Shown here: positions 26,029 through 33,192 of the stretch, in pieces
How positions within the stretch are numbered: position 1 is the first letter of the stretch
How the letters are laid out: the number at the start of each line of letters is the position of its first letter
Origin: JBBRWV01 sp038248985
GTDB lineage: Bacteria > Planctomycetota > Phycisphaerae > WQYP01
DNA: 43,065 nt
Reading direction: 5' to 3'
Assembly: GCA_038248985.1 (NCBI GenBank)
Contig: JBBRWV010000015.1
Location: forward strand, 1 to 43,065
Position numbers and translations under genes: made by a program
Notes under the pieces: model-generated
Seen by the model: only the letters and a program-made list of their open reading frames with translations
Databases searched by the model: none
What the model was told of the DNA's origin: nothing

Positions 26029-27180
26029 ATGACTACCGCGATGTGTTATCAAGTGAAAACTGCCGCCGGCACAACGTCCCCGCGCGGCGTGTCGTTGAAC
26101 GTCCTGGACACAGCGCCGGCGGCCAATCCACTCAGTAACGGCATCACCGGACCGCGCGATATTTCCTACGTGAAAATGCTGCGAATTTCCGTCACCGATG
26201 TCTGCAACCTCCGCTGCGTCTACTGCATGCCCGAAGAAGGCGTCGAGTGGCTGGGCAAGTCGGAAATCCTCTCCTTCGAAGAAATCGCCGCTGTCGTCCG
26301 GGCCAGCGTCCGCCTCGGCATTACCCACTTCAAACTCACCGGTGGCGAGCCCACCGCCCGCAAAGATCTCCCCGTCCTCGTCGCCCTGCTCCGCGCCATC
26401 GACGGCGTCCGCGATCTCTCCCTCACCACCAACGGCATTCTACTCGGCCCGCAGTTGGTAAAACTTAAAGCCGCCGGCCTCGACCGCATCACCGTGTCGA
26501 TGGATTCGCTGCGGCCCGAACGCTTCTCGGAAATAACCCGTGGCGGAGATTTCCATCGCGTCTGGGCCGCCATCGAACAAGCCCTCGCCATGGGGTTTGA
26601 ACGCGTGAAAATCAACGTCGTGGTGATGCGCGGCATGAATGAAAACGAAGTCGCGGATTTCGCCGGCCTCACCAAGCGGTGGCCCGTGACCGTGCGCTTC
26701 ATCGAGTTCATGCCCCTCGGACGCAGCGGCCTGACCGACAATCCTCTCGAATCCATGGTGACCGAATCACAAATGCGCTCCCAGATCGAATCTGCCCACG
26801 GACTCCTGCAACCCGTCGACCGCACCTCCGAACGCGGCGTCGGCCCCGCCAATGTCTGGCGCATCAATGAGGGCGTCGGCCGCGTCGGCTTCATCAGCGC
26901 GATGAGCAAACCTTTCTGTGACACCTGCAATCGCCTGCGCATGACCCCCGAAGGCTTGATGCGCAGTTGCCTGTTCGACGGTGGCGAGGTTGATCTCAAA
27001 CCTATTTTGCGCAGCGAAACTCACCAGGCCGCAAGCACACAAACGCCTGCCGAGCACAACACCGGCAACCTCGTCGGCCTCGATGAGCGCGTCATGCGTG
27101 CCATGACTGAATGCGTCGCACTGAAACCCGACACGCATTCGTTCACGGGAAACAAGGCCATGAATCGGATCGGGGGCTAA
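26029..27180 (+). CDS. moaA: GTP 3',8-cyclase MoaA (radical SAM)
   Basis: This enzyme catalyses the first step of molybdenum cofactor synthesis, GTP to (8S)-3',8-cyclo-7,8-dihydro-GTP. The radical-SAM cluster motif is C59-x3-C63-x2-C66, followed by a GGEP segment; the second cluster ligands are C297-x2-C300-x13-C314. The protein ends in Gly-Gly, as required in MoaA. At 383 aa it is longer than the usual 320-360 because of about 43 extra residues before the conserved D-I-S-Y-V-K-M-L-R-I-S-V segment and an insertion after residue 320 (Thr/Ala-rich). No later start has a ribosome site, and an extended -10 sits just before this ATG. moaC follows with no gap. Confidence 0.95.
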   Translation: MTTAMCYQVKTAAGTTSPRGVSLNVLDTAPAANPLSNGITGPRDISYVKMLRISVTDVCNLRCVYCMPEEGVEWLGKSEILSFEEIAAVVRASVRLGITHFKLTGGEPTARKDLPVLVALLRAIDGVRDLSLTTNGILLGPQLVKLKAAGLDRITVSMDSLRPERFSEITRGGDFHRVWAAIEQALAMGFERVKINVVVMRGMNENEVADFAGLTKRWPVTVRFIEFMPLGRSGLTDNPLESMVTESQMRSQIESAHGLLQPVDRTSERGVGPANVWRINEGVGRVGFISAMSKPFCDTCNRLRMTPEGLMRSCLFDGGEVDLKPILRSETHQAASTQTPAEHNTGNLVGLDERVMRAMTECVALKPDTHSFTGNKAMNRIGG

Positions 27181-27687
27181 GTGAAGGCACCACGCACAAT
27201 CAGCAAACCGCAGGACACCCGCAAACTCTCGCATATCGACGACGCCGGCGCTGCCCGCATGGTGGATGTCTCGCCCAAAAAAAACACCCTGCGCCGCGCC
27301 GTCGTCGAAGGCTTCGTCATCATGGCGCCACCCACCCTCCGCGCCCTGCGCGACTCCACCGGTCCCAAGGGCGAAGTCCTCGGTGTCGCCCGCGTCGCCG
27401 GCATCCTCGCCGCCAAACGCTGCGGCGAACTGATCCCCCTCTGTCATCCCCTTCCTGTCGAGCACGTCACTGTGGATTTTTATCTGCATCCGCCCGAGCG
27501 CATCCGCATCGTCGCCGAAACCGTGGTCACCGGAAAAACCGGTGTCGAGATGGAAGCGTTCTGCGCCGTTACCGTCGCCGGCCTCACCATCATCGATATG
27601 CTCAAGGCGATCGATCAGCAAATGATCCTGACCGGCGTGCGCCTGCGCGAAAAAACCGGCGGCAAAATGCCCTTCGTCGCCCCCTGA
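27181..27687 (+). CDS. moaC: cyclic pyranopterin monophosphate synthase MoaC
   Basis: MoaC converts the MoaA product to cyclic pyranopterin monophosphate, so this pair carries out the first stage of molybdopterin synthesis. The protein (168 aa) has the family landmarks: S-H-I-D followed by M-V-D-V-S, then C-H-P-L-P-V-x-H-V-T-V-D-F, T-G-V-E-M-E-A and a C-terminal E-K-T-G-G-K. The start is GTG directly after the moaA stop (TAAGTG); a downstream ATG (27259) would remove the conserved S-H-I-D segment, so the GTG is preferred. The strong initial ribosome site is missing, consistent with coupling to moaA. Other moa/moe genes are not in the window. Confidence 0.95.
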   Translation: MKAPRTISKPQDTRKLSHIDDAGAARMVDVSPKKNTLRRAVVEGFVIMAPPTLRALRDSTGPKGEVLGVARVAGILAAKRCGELIPLCHPLPVEHVTVDFYLHPPERIRIVAETVVTGKTGVEMEAFCAVTVAGLTIIDMLKAIDQQMILTGVRLREKTGGKMPFVAP

Positions 27688-27706
27688 CCTACCCTTCCCA
27701 TCCCGC

Positions 27707-27744
27707 AAAAAAGAACAGGGCCGAATGCACGCATCCGGCCCTGT
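27707..27744 (-). terminator. intrinsic terminator of rpsR (minus strand)
   Basis: ACAGGGCCG (27715-27723) pairs perfectly with CGGCCCTGT (27736-27744), and ATGC/GCAT inside extend the stem. Reading the minus strand, the hairpin is followed by TTCTTTTTT, a proper U-tract. On the + strand the following bases are only moderately T-rich, so it may also slow transcription coming from moaC. Confidence 0.85.
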
Positions 27745-27764
27745 GAATTTCAATTATGGATTGA

Positions 27765-28022
27765 TCAGACTGCCATGCCGCCGACATACGGCAGCATTCC
27801 CAGAAAACGCGCCCGCTTGATCGCGTCGGTGATCATGCGCTGTTCCATCGCCGATGCGCCCGTGCGCTTGCGCGACAAAATCTTGCCGTTGATCGACAGG
27901 AATTTCTTGAGCGACTCCATGTCCTTGAAGTCCACGTACACCTTGCCGGTGGACGAAACTTTCGCGACGCGGGTCTTCGGACGCTGAAACGATTGAAACC
28001 GGGGTTTGCGTGGAGGAGGCAT
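27765..28022 (-). CDS. rpsR: small ribosomal subunit protein bS18
   Basis: This 85-aa protein of the 30S platform binds next to bS6. It is recognised by the conserved Y-V-D-F-K-D segment, the L-S-x-x-G-K-I-L-x-R-x-R-T-G motif and a basic C-terminal half (I-K-R-A-R-x-L-G-x-L-P-Y). GGAG lies about 10 bases before the ATG. In many bacteria rpsR lies in an rpsF-ssb-rpsR-rplI operon; here it stands alone with its own upstream promoter and downstream terminator. The length and motifs are normal, so it is presumed functional. Confidence 0.96.
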   Translation of the reverse strand: MPPPRKPRFQSFQRPKTRVAKVSSTGKVYVDFKDMESLKKFLSINGKILSRKRTGASAMEQRMITDAIKRARFLGMLPYVGGMAV

Positions 28023-28140
28023 GTGGGGAAACTCCGTGATTTTTTCCGGCCACGAGAGCGGGGAAACGCGTCCGCATCGTCGGTTGAGGATGGTCGCCGC
28101 AACGAGTCCTCACATGGCCGGGGTTCATTTAAGACAAGCA

Positions 28141-28169
28141 AGTATACCGGATTGGAAGCAAGCCTCCAA
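28141..28169 (-). promoter_or_regulatory. candidate promoter for rpsR
   Basis: On the minus strand TTGGAG (28169-28164) and TATACT (28146-28141) are separated by 17 bases. This would give an rpsR leader of roughly 110 bases. The -35 is a weak match; the -10 and spacing are good. Confidence 0.5.
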
Positions 28170-28197
28170 GCGCGGCGAAAAGGTTACTTCGCCGCAG

Positions 28198-28458
28198 TCA
28201 CTTTTTGTAGTGATCCGCGTTGAGCTGAATGTAATCCTTCCACTCTGCCGGCACGTCATCCTCGGTGAAAATCGCTTTCACCGGGCATTCGTCCACGCAC
28301 AGCCCGCAGTCAATGCACGTGTCGGGATCGATATAAAGCATCTTCCGAGTCTCAAACTCCGGCTCGTCCTTCCGCGGATGAATGCAGTCCACCGGGCAAA
28401 CCGTGACACAGGCCGTATCTTTCGTGCCGATGCAGGGCTCGGCAATTACGTGTGGCAT
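28198..28458 (-). CDS. fdxA: seven-iron type ferredoxin (3Fe-4S + 4Fe-4S)
   Basis: This 86-aa cytoplasmic electron carrier has Cys at 9, 17, 21 and 25 and at 48, 51, 54 and 58. The spacing C9-x7-C17-x3-C21-P and C48-x2-C51-x2-C54-x3-C58-P matches Azotobacter FdI-type ferredoxins, in which the missing Cys near position 12 (Thr here) goes with a 3Fe-4S cluster. The start at 28458 is fixed by AGGAG (28466-28470) 7 bases before the ATG; the in-frame ATG further upstream (28482) would include this ribosome site. A separate promoter lies just upstream. The redox partner is unknown. Confidence 0.93.
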   Translation of the reverse strand: MPHVIAEPCIGTKDTACVTVCPVDCIHPRKDEPEFETRKMLYIDPDTCIDCGLCVDECPVKAIFTEDDVPAEWKDYIQLNADHYKK

Positions 28459-28495
28459 GAAATAACTCCTGGGAATCCGCAAATCGAGACGGGGA

Positions 28496-28523
28496 ATTAT
28501 AGGGAAATCAATGCTGCATTCAA
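28496..28523 (-). promoter_or_regulatory. promoter for the ferredoxin gene
   Basis: On the minus strand TTGAAT (28523-28518) and a perfect TATAAT (28501-28496) are separated by 16 bases. The predicted start of transcription is about 30 bases before the ferredoxin ATG. The element lies wholly between psd and the ferredoxin gene. Confidence 0.7.
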
Positions 28524-28536
28524 GAGACCACGTATC

Positions 28537-29244
28537 TCAATTCCGACGCAACAGAATATCCTGCCCGCCCTTCACGTGCGAATCCAGCGGCACCGCTACC
28601 CGCCACGGATGCACGCCCGCCGTCGAAACATACAATTCCGTGCGACTTCCAAAAGCGATCATCCCGAATCGCTCCCCGCGCGACAGCACATCCCCCGGCA
28701 CAACTGGCGCAATGATCCGCCGGGCAATCGCCCCCACAATCTGTTTCACGATCGCAATGGGCTGCTTCGATGAAGGATCTGCCAGGCACAGCGTGTGCGA
28801 CTGGTTCTTCGCGGAGCAATCAGGATGTCGCGCATCCAGAAAAAGACCTTCTTCGTAACGCGTCCATAGCACCGTCGCATCGCACGGCGAACGATTGACG
28901 TGTACGTCCAGCACCGACAGAAAAATCCCCACCTTCAACGCCGGCCCATTGAATGGCGCGTAGTGCTCAAGGTGCGTGATTTCCGAAACCTTGCCGTCCG
29001 CCGGTGCCACCATCACATGCGGCCCGTTCGGAATCGGCCGCGGAAAGTCACGGTAAAACGCCAGCGTCGCCACGGTCAACACCGCGAAAATGGCCGCCAC
29101 AATCAGGATCGGCCACGACCACGGTACGGACGTAAACCCAATCAGCGCAAGTATCACCGTCGCCAGCGTCCCCGTAATCGCCACCGGCACCCAAAACGTC
29201 CACCCATAAAGCGTCAAAAAAAACTGCGGCGGGGCATTCCTCAT
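28537..29244 (-). CDS. psd: phosphatidylserine decarboxylase
   Basis: This enzyme makes phosphatidylethanolamine from phosphatidylserine and is self-cleaved to give a pyruvoyl group. The 235-aa protein has two N-terminal membrane segments (about residues 13-37 and 42-63), A-D83-G, the H115-V-N-R-S-P motif and F-G-S200-R-T-E-L, in which Ser200 is the expected processing site, as in the short bacterial Psd class. ATG 29244 lies 11 bases after the stop of the anti-sigma gene, with GAGGAAAG as ribosome site; this site lies in a 12-base tandem duplication. Its position suggests co-transcription with the ECF sigma operon, linking phospholipid make-up to an envelope signal (inference). Confidence 0.9.
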   Translation of the reverse strand: MRNAPPQFFLTLYGWTFWVPVAITGTLATVILALIGFTSVPWSWPILIVAAIFAVLTVATLAFYRDFPRPIPNGPHVMVAPADGKVSEITHLEHYAPFNGPALKVGIFLSVLDVHVNRSPCDATVLWTRYEEGLFLDARHPDCSAKNQSHTLCLADPSSKQPIAIVKQIVGAIARRIIAPVVPGDVLSRGERFGMIAFGSRTELYVSTAGVHPWRVAVPLDSHVKGGQDILLRRN

Positions 29245-29267
29245 TACTTTCCTCGTTACTTTCCTCG
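29244..29267. repeat. 12-bp tandem duplication at the anti-sigma/psd junction
   Basis: TTACTTTCCTCG occurs twice without a gap (29244-29255 and 29256-29267). On the minus strand each copy carries CGAGGAAAG, so the psd ribosome site is duplicated, and the anti-sigma stop codon falls in the array. The unit is four codons long. Confidence 0.85.
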
Positions 29268-31049
29268 TTCCTGCATCGACGTGTTCGCAGCAGGCACTGC
29301 CGGCGCGTCCATGAGAATAATCACCTCGACCCACTGCTCCTTCGCGGCATGCGCGACGTCTTCCGCAGCCGGCGAAACCTTGTTCAACGGTGCCGTCGCA
29401 GGTGCCGACGCCAGCGCCTGGGGCGCGACCGTCACGGGGGCCGTAGTTGCAGTGTCGAGGGCTTTTTTTCTTGTCCCCTCTAATTGTTCTCGCGCGATCT
29501 TTTCGGATTCCTTGTCTGCCTCCGCGCGAGCCTGTTCGCCCTTGGCAGAAGTCCCCGGTGCAGGTGCATCAATAATCTTTCCCTTTCCATCGGCATTGGC
29601 CCCACTGTTGCCCTCGTACCGGTCGCGCCGGGCCGTGCTATTCCGCGTGGTGAAATTATCGATCACATACGCGGAAGGGCCACGCGTAATCGAATAAACT
29701 TCGAAGTTGGTGGTCACCTGGGCCAGTTGATCCGCCCGCAGGATGATGCGGTACGGGTTGAGGGTGTTCGTCGTGTTGTTGCGACTGAAGTCGCCCTCGT
29801 TCTGCAGGCTGCCTTGCTTGTTGCCGCTTCCGCCGCTCGCGTTGGCCCCCGTTTGTGCTTCGAGAGCCTTTTGATCTCCGCCGCGCGCGCCGGAGCCGGA
29901 ATTGTCGTTAATACTAGCGGAGGCAGTTGTGTTGCTCGCATACTGCCGCTCAAAATCCTTATTGGCACCGTTGTAGAGATTGTAGTCCAGCGCGTTGGCG
30001 GCCAGCGCCCCGCCGGAATTCTGGGCGATCTGCTTGCCTTGCTCCTGCGGATTTTGCGCGCGTCGCGCACTGCGCTGCACGCCGTAACTTCCCGCATTCT
30101 GCTGCAGCGCATTATTCAGCGTGAGTTGATTGCCCAACGCCACCTGACGCGTCGCGGCAGCGTCATCACGCCGAATCATCTCCTGCAAAAACGATCGCAG
30201 CCGCTGCGGATCCCCGTCATCTCGCGCCACCAGGTTGATAAGCACCGGCGTCCCCGAAACAAATTTCGTCGGCGCAGCTTTTACATTCTCCAGCGCCACC
30301 TGCGGCGTGCTCGCCGGCGCAAAACCATTCTTGAGAGCCTTCTCCACCGGCTCCTGCACCACCGCCTGGCTGCGCAAAACCTGTTCGTTGAGCGCCACTT
30401 CTTCTCTTAATTGTGCCAGCTCAGCGCCGTGGGATTCTCCCCCCATTAAATTATCGCCCTTGCTGGCAACTCCGGCGTGTTTGCCCGCCTCACTCTTCAG
30501 CTTGGGCTCAGCCCCGCCCGGCTTGGCCGCCAATCCATCCCGACTTTCACTGTCCAACAGATCACCCGACGCGATGGAACCCTTCCGCGTGTCTTTCTCG
30601 CCGAGAAGTTCACCCCCACCGGGATCCCTGGCAATCTGCTCCTTCGCGCCATTGCGCCCCTCCACAAAATTGTGAAATCCGTTCTCATCCCGCACCGTGG
30701 ATTGAATCACCACGTATGTAAATCCTGACAAAATCAACAGCAGACCCGCCGCCAGTGCCGACCGCGTCTGCCACCACGGCTTCTTGGGGGGCGTCAGGTT
30801 CTCCACCTCATGCAGCAGCGATGTACGCTCCACCGCTTCCATGATCCGCCCCGAAAGATCCTCAGGCGAGCTCACCTTCGGCAGATGACGCACCGCATAC
30901 TTGTCCGAAATCATGCCAATCACTTGATCCGCCAGGGTCTGGTCCGTGTTCGCCAGGTAGACCTCCAGTCGCGCCGCTTCATCGGGCGGAAGTTCGCCAT
31001 CGATAAATGCCGCAATGCGTGCTTCAAGATCTTCACGGTTCTGGTTCAT
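29256..31049 (-). CDS. anti-sigma-factor-like protein with large extracytoplasmic domain
   Basis: This 597-aa protein has a cytoplasmic helical domain (about residues 1-75) beginning with an E-A-R-I-A-A-F-I-D-G-E-L-P segment typical of anti-sigma factors, a single membrane helix (about 98-116) and a long extracytoplasmic part. The N-terminal domain lacks the His-x3-Cys-x2-Cys zinc site of ZAS-type anti-sigma factors. The extracytoplasmic part is rich in Asn, Gln, Ala and Ser, with low-complexity patches (about 330-450) and beta-like stretches near 450-500. It lies 63 bases after the ECF sigma gene. I infer that it holds that sigma factor at the membrane and senses an envelope signal. It is far longer than common anti-sigma factors. 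Confidence 0.75.
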   Translation of the reverse strand: MNQNREDLEARIAAFIDGELPPDEAARLEVYLANTDQTLADQVIGMISDKYAVRHLPKVSSPEDLSGRIMEAVERTSLLHEVENLTPPKKPWWQTRSALAAGLLLILSGFTYVVIQSTVRDENGFHNFVEGRNGAKEQIARDPGGGELLGEKDTRKGSIASGDLLDSESRDGLAAKPGGAEPKLKSEAGKHAGVASKGDNLMGGESHGAELAQLREEVALNEQVLRSQAVVQEPVEKALKNGFAPASTPQVALENVKAAPTKFVSGTPVLINLVARDDGDPQRLRSFLQEMIRRDDAAATRQVALGNQLTLNNALQQNAGSYGVQRSARRAQNPQEQGKQIAQNSGGALAANALDYNLYNGANKDFERQYASNTTASASINDNSGSGARGGDQKALEAQTGANASGGSGNKQGSLQNEGDFSRNNTTNTLNPYRIILRADQLAQVTTNFEVYSITRGPSAYVIDNFTTRNSTARRDRYEGNSGANADGKGKIIDAPAPGTSAKGEQARAEADKESEKIAREQLEGTRKKALDTATTAPVTVAPQALASAPATAPLNKVSPAAEDVAHAAKEQWVEVIILMDAPAVPAANTSMQERGK

Positions 31050-31112
31050 GGTTTTCTCTATGCGTTCTTTCTTTCAGGACTCTCATGCGCGAGCGACGTT
31101 TACATATCCAGA

Positions 31113-31772
31113 TCAATCAACGGTGTGATTTCCTGCGGTCCCATTCGCCTGACGCGGCTGCCGGGTGAGCAGCTCCCGCAGGGCTGCCCGCGCCCGAAAC
31201 AATCGGCTCTTAACGGTGCCGACCGGAATCTCCAGGATGGCGGCAATCTTCTCATAGTCACAATCCTCAATATCGCGGAGCACAATCACCGCGCGGAAAT
31301 CAGGATCGAGCCTGGCCAGGGCCGCAATGATGCGTTCGTGTTCCAGATGCTGCTCCGCCGTTTCAGCGGGGTCAGGCTCGGTGGTCTGGGACAGCTCGCG
31401 TCGAAGCGATGCCGCCTGCTGATTTACCGACGCGTTTTCCTCCTTCGTCGCATCGCCATCCAGCGTAAACGTCTGACGATACACCGCCGCTCGCCGGTGA
31501 CTGATCGACAGATTCACCGCGATCCGGAAGAGCCACGTATACAGGCTCGATTTGCCTTCAAAGCGGCTGATGTTCTGAATGGCCTTTACAAAAGTCTCTT
31601 GCACCAGATCGGCCGCATCATCCGGGTGGCCGACTAGCCGGAACACGGTGGAGAAGAGGCGATCCTGATAACGCTGCACCAACTGCTCGATCGCCGCATG
31701 GTTGCCGCGACGAAGCTGCGCCAAAGTCTGATGGTCCTGCATCGAGAATGGTTCCGGGGCATCCGTCGGCAT
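31113..31772 (-). CDS. ECF-type RNA polymerase sigma factor
   Basis: This 219-aa protein has sigma region 2 (D-L-V-Q-E-T-F-V-K-A, then F-E-G-K-S-S-L-Y-T-W-L-F-R-I-A) and region 4 with a helix-turn-helix (D-Y-E-K-I-A-A-I-L-E-I-P-V-G-T-V-K-S-R-L). There is no region 1 or 3, as in ECF factors. The frame stays open up to 31949, but GGGAG lies 8 bases before ATG 31772, and an ECF-type promoter lies at 31865-31890, inside the longer form, so 31772 is preferred. It is followed by its likely anti-sigma factor and psd. An Ala/Asn/Glu-rich linker of about 50 residues separates the two regions. Confidence 0.92.
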   Translation of the reverse strand: MPTDAPEPFSMQDHQTLAQLRRGNHAAIEQLVQRYQDRLFSTVFRLVGHPDDAADLVQETFVKAIQNISRFEGKSSLYTWLFRIAVNLSISHRRAAVYRQTFTLDGDATKEENASVNQQAASLRRELSQTTEPDPAETAEQHLEHERIIAALARLDPDFRAVIVLRDIEDCDYEKIAAILEIPVGTVKSRLFRARAALRELLTRQPRQANGTAGNHTVD

Positions 31773-32097
31773 GACGGAATCTCCCGGAGCAATCCTGGGC
31801 TGCAGGGTCTGAGCCAGCGAATCAGGAGTAGTCGCCAGAGGCTGCTGCACCTGTTGGTTCCTTTGACGCAAGAGGAGGCTGTGGGGTTCCCGAAAAAGAC
31901 AAAATACCCCCACATTAGGTATGTTGCCGCGAACCGGGCGCTGTTTCACCGAGGTTTGTGAAATCCATTGTGGCGTTTATGGGCTAAAAACGCAAAGTGC
32001 GGCGGGAGCGACGCCAAATATCCCAAAAATGGCACGCACGACGTGTGGAGTTAAGATTTCTTAGGGAATTTTAAGCGTTTTTTAGGGGGTTCCCAAC
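31773..32097 (-). other. leader and promoter region of the sigma operon
   Basis: This 325-base gap upstream of the sigma gene contains an ECF-type promoter (31865-31890). Two further GGAACC motifs are present on the minus strand (32093-32088 and 31861-31856), but neither has a CGTC at the right distance. The part near 32000-32097 is unusually A/T-rich for this genome. I see no gene here. Confidence 0.6.
31865..31890 (-). promoter_or_regulatory. ECF-type promoter upstream of the sigma gene (autoregulation)
   Basis: On the minus strand GGAACC (31890-31885) is followed after exactly 16 bases by CGTC (31868-31865) and then AAA, the classic ECF -35/-10 pattern. Transcription would start near 31858 and give a leader of about 85 bases before the sigma ATG. 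I infer positive autoregulation by this sigma factor. Confidence 0.7.
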
Positions 32098-32394
32098 TCA
32101 GTTCAGCGTGTGGAGTCGAATACTCTGATGCGACTGACCATCCGAAAGTATGCTGGTAATGCACGCCGGCAGCATCGAACTCCGGTTGACCAACCCCGCC
32201 GCCGCATCCGCAATGATGTATCGCACCCGCTGCCCCGTCGAAAACCGCGCCGACGCCGGCAAATCAATACACAACGCCGCATCCCCCGACGCCCGCAAAA
32301 CGCCCACGTGATAGCGATTCGTCAGCAAATCCAACAGCTTCACCAACGTGATTTCATGGCGCTCCATCGGGGTAACTTCAATCGAACGGACCAT
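32098..32394 (-). CDS. small protein of unknown function
   Basis: This is a 98-aa soluble protein with no signal peptide or membrane segment. The start at 32394 is set by GGAAGGA about 6 bases before the ATG. It has a helical N-terminal half (E-I-T-L-V-K-L-L-D-L-L) and a beta-like second half (F-S-T-G-Q-R-V-R-Y-I-I-A-D). I do not recognise the family. It lies on the same strand between aroK and the ECF sigma gene, 325 bases before the latter. An overlapping + frame of similar length is Arg/His-rich and has no ribosome site, so the minus-strand reading is preferred. Confidence 0.55.
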   Translation of the reverse strand: MVRSIEVTPMERHEITLVKLLDLLTNRYHVGVLRASGDAALCIDLPASARFSTGQRVRYIIADAAAGLVNRSSMLPACITSILSDGQSHQSIRLHTLN

Positions 32395-32590
32395 TTTCGT
32401 TCCTTCCATGAAACGCCTTGAGCCTCCACGCCACCCAGCGGCAGCGCACGGTCAGACAACTCAGTGACCTATCGGCCATTGAATGCGGAATTGTTGCATG
32501 ATTATCGGAGGGAATCGCCAACAATTTTCAGGGGCGATAATGTTGGCCGTATGTGGGCTGTTAGGGGCGGCACATGCCCCGCCCTCAACG

Positions 32591-33106
32591 CTAAACCAGC
32601 CAAGCCAGCAAACGCTCCAGCGCTTGCTCTTGCGAAAGGTGAGTGACATCCAGCGTTTCATCCGCCGCCGCCGCATAAAGCGGTGCCCGCTGCGCGACGA
32701 GCTTTTGCACCTCCTCCAACGTCCCGCCCATCGCGGTAAGGCTCGGACGCGTCGCCGCCGTGGCCGGGTCCGCATGTATCCGCTGATGCAGCGTCCCCGC
32801 ATCCGCCTTCAGCCAGATAATCTTGCCGCAACGTTTGAACGCCCGAACATTCTGCGGATTCAGCACCGCGCCGCCGCCCGCCGCAATGACCAGATGATCG
32901 CGCGCCGCAACCTCGGCGATGGCCTCGACTTCCCGCTGGCGAAAACCAGCCTCAGACTCGGCCGCAAAAATCTGCTGGATGGTTTTTCCCGCGCGCTCCG
33001 TGATGAGCACGTCCGTATCAATAAAATCCGCCCCGAGCTTCTCCGCCAGAAGCTTTCCCAGCGACGATTTGCCGGAACCCCGATAGCCGATGAGTACAAT
33101 GTTCAT
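32591..33106 (-). CDS. aroK: shikimate kinase
   Basis: This enzyme phosphorylates shikimate at O3 with ATP, in the pathway to chorismate and the aromatic amino acids. The 171-aa protein has a Walker A motif G7-Y-R-G-S-G-K-S-S15, the substrate-binding D30-T-D32, Arg near 56 and G78-G-G80, and an R-P-S-L lid segment near 120, all as in the family. No Shine-Dalgarno sequence precedes the ATG; instead TATTAT lies 7 bases before it, which suggests a leaderless message. The 3' side (32410-32590) holds inverted repeats but no good U-tract terminator. Confidence 0.94.
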   Translation of the reverse strand: MNIVLIGYRGSGKSSLGKLLAEKLGADFIDTDVLITERAGKTIQQIFAAESEAGFRQREVEAIAEVAARDHLVIAAGGGAVLNPQNVRAFKRCGKIIWLKADAGTLHQRIHADPATAATRPSLTAMGGTLEEVQKLVAQRAPLYAAAADETLDVTHLSQEQALERLLAWLV

Positions 33107-33113
33107 GCACGCA

Positions 33114-33119
33114 ATAATA
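33114..33119 (-). promoter_or_regulatory. -10 element abutting the aroK start
   Basis: TATTAT on the minus strand (33119-33114) ends 7 bases before the aroK ATG, so the first transcribed base would be at or near the A of ATG. No ribosome site is present and no convincing -35 was found. Confidence 0.4.
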
Positions 33120-33192
33120 GCGGCGGACGCAGATCCGCGTTAGTCCCCCTGCTCCGCGTAGAAAAGATCCCCAAATACCGATCCCCCGGAGG

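Noticed and set aside
31856..32093. Two more GGAACC motifs as extra ECF promoters (31856-31861 and 32088-32093, minus strand)
   Set aside because: Neither has a CGTC-like -10 at 15-17 bases.
32110..32421. 103-codon + frame overlapping the 98-aa minus-strand gene
   Set aside because: Arg/His/Gln-rich with no ribosome site; the minus frame has balanced composition and a good ribosome site.
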